From Tigriopus japonicus (lineage: Eukaryota; Arthropoda; Copepoda; Harpacticoida; Harpacticidae): 64,000 bases of DNA. Positions 63,391 through 64,000 of this stretch are shown one piece after another. A program made the position numbers and the translations under genes. The stretch lies in assembly GCA_010645155.1 (NCBI GenBank), contig CM021312.1, positions 13,797,663-13,861,662 on the forward strand, read 5' to 3'. Positions within the stretch are counted from its first letter, which is position 1; every line of letters begins with the position of its first letter. Under the pieces are notes generated by a model, which ran no database searches, was not told where the DNA came from, and saw nothing but the letters and a program-made list of their open reading frames with translations.

Positions 63391-63918
63391 TCAATCTAAC
63401 CCTGTACCTGGATCAACAAGTGAATCGCTCTCGCTAGAGCTCTCCTTCTTCATTCGAATATCCGAAAGGTCCATAACTCCATTTCGTTTCACTCCATCTT
63501 GGAAGTCGACCATCTTTTTGAGACGAATATCTGAGAGAGGCACGTTTCGAGGCGACGATTCCTCCATAAAATCCTTCTTGATTCGAATATCCGACAGAAG
63601 TGGCCGATATGCCCCCATCTCAATCAAGCCTTTCTTGATCCGAACGGCCGAAAGCGGCACGCGGTTCGAGTAGAAATTCCGTTTCCGCAACCGGATATCC
63701 GACAAAGGGAACTGATAACTACTTGCTCGACGTATCCGGATAGCCGACAACGGATTCGAGTGAAACGGGGAGCTTTTTTTCATTCGAATATCCGTCATAA
63801 TCGGTCGGCGATCGTCCTCGAAATAGGCAGGTTCCTCAGGGGCGCGTTTTTTCATGACCCGCGAAACTAATCTGTCGATATAGTTCTTATAGAGGGATCG
63901 AATCTTGGGATTTACGTC
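63391..63918 (-). CDS. Multi-copy peptide precursor 2 (LSDIR[I/L]KK family), last exon, 5' part outside window
   Basis: 175 codons plus stop, read from an acceptor TTATAG at 63919-63920 in phase 0; the ATG at 63855 is internal because the frame stays open to the splice site. Seven cores with consensus [LM]-[ST]-[DA]-[IV]-R-[ILM]-[KR]-[KR] lie at exon residues 41-48, 57-64, 72-79, 89-96, 108-115, 128-135 and 151-158, spaced 15 to 23 residues, several preceded by Pro. Each ends in a dibasic pair. After convertase and carboxypeptidase action, products would end S-D-I-R-(I/L/M), without amidation. The exon ends in an acidic Ser-rich tail. The signal peptide must lie upstream beyond 64000. I do not recognise the family. 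A non-peptide repeat protein is the alternative, less likely given the regular dibasic sites. Confidence 0.78.
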   Translation of the reverse strand, partial: DVNPKIRSLYKNYIDRLVSRVMKKRAPEEPAYFEDDRRPIMTDIRMKKSSPFHSNPLSAIRIRRASSYQFPLSDIRLRKRNFYSNRVPLSAVRIKKGLIEMGAYRPLLSDIRIKKDFMEESSPRNVPLSDIRLKKMVDFQDGVKRNGVMDLSDIRMKKESSSESDSLVDPGTGLD

Positions 63919-64000
63919 CTATAATGAAAGGAGAGGCTCATGAGGGGTATTCCTATAATTGGGAAAGAGGTTTGACAATTTTAAAAGGGTTCGTCATTGA

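Noticed and set aside
1..64000. CRISPR arrays, operons, bacterial promoters or rRNA
   Set aside because: Spliced eukaryotic genes throughout; no regularly spaced short direct repeats and no rRNA-like sequence seen.

Overview
This is animal genomic DNA: AT-rich, with spliced GT-AG genes, long introns and many short, decayed transposable elements. An arthropod is the best guess. The basis is a long cadherin with a membrane-adjacent domain, two dibasic-rich peptide precursors and many GGCAAC-type hAT-like termini. A crustacean such as a copepod would fit, but no lineage marker fixes this.

Layout. 1-11374 holds no gene I can support; it has a degenerate tandem repeat and a 51-N gap, and may contain the missing 5' exons of the next gene. 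11375-47033 (+) is one large classical-type cadherin gene, 23 visible exons and about 2142 residues: some 13 extracellular cadherin (EC) repeats, a membrane-adjacent domain like that of CDH23, one membrane helix, and a long cytoplasmic tail rich in Ser/Arg, Cys and His. Its start codon and signal peptide are not visible. The first half has kilobase introns holding a dead LINE, a hAT-type MITE, a mariner-like inverted-repeat element and a possible nested minus-strand mini-gene; the second half has introns of about 60 bp. 49164-50637 (+) is a complete three-exon secreted precursor with eight copies of a D-F-Y-L-K-A-K-R-like core. 54484-58075 (+) is a complete eight-exon glutamine:fructose-6-phosphate aminotransferase (GFAT), the entry enzyme of the hexosamine pathway. 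58845-59441 is an N gap flanked by a 123-bp direct repeat. 63391-63918 (-) is the last exon of a second secreted-type precursor with seven copies of an L-S-D-I-R-(I/L)-K-K core; its 5' exons lie outside the window.

The genes do not form an operon. Cadherin serves adhesion or mechanical linkage at the membrane. GFAT makes glucosamine-6-phosphate, used for chitin and glycans in arthropods. The two peptide precursors, 13 kb apart on opposite strands and on either side of GFAT, are the most likely undescribed biology: two unrelated-looking multi-copy peptide families with no amidation glycine before the basic sites. The rest is transposon debris, several pieces of which form clear inverted-repeat families, including one element nested in another with a target-site duplication.
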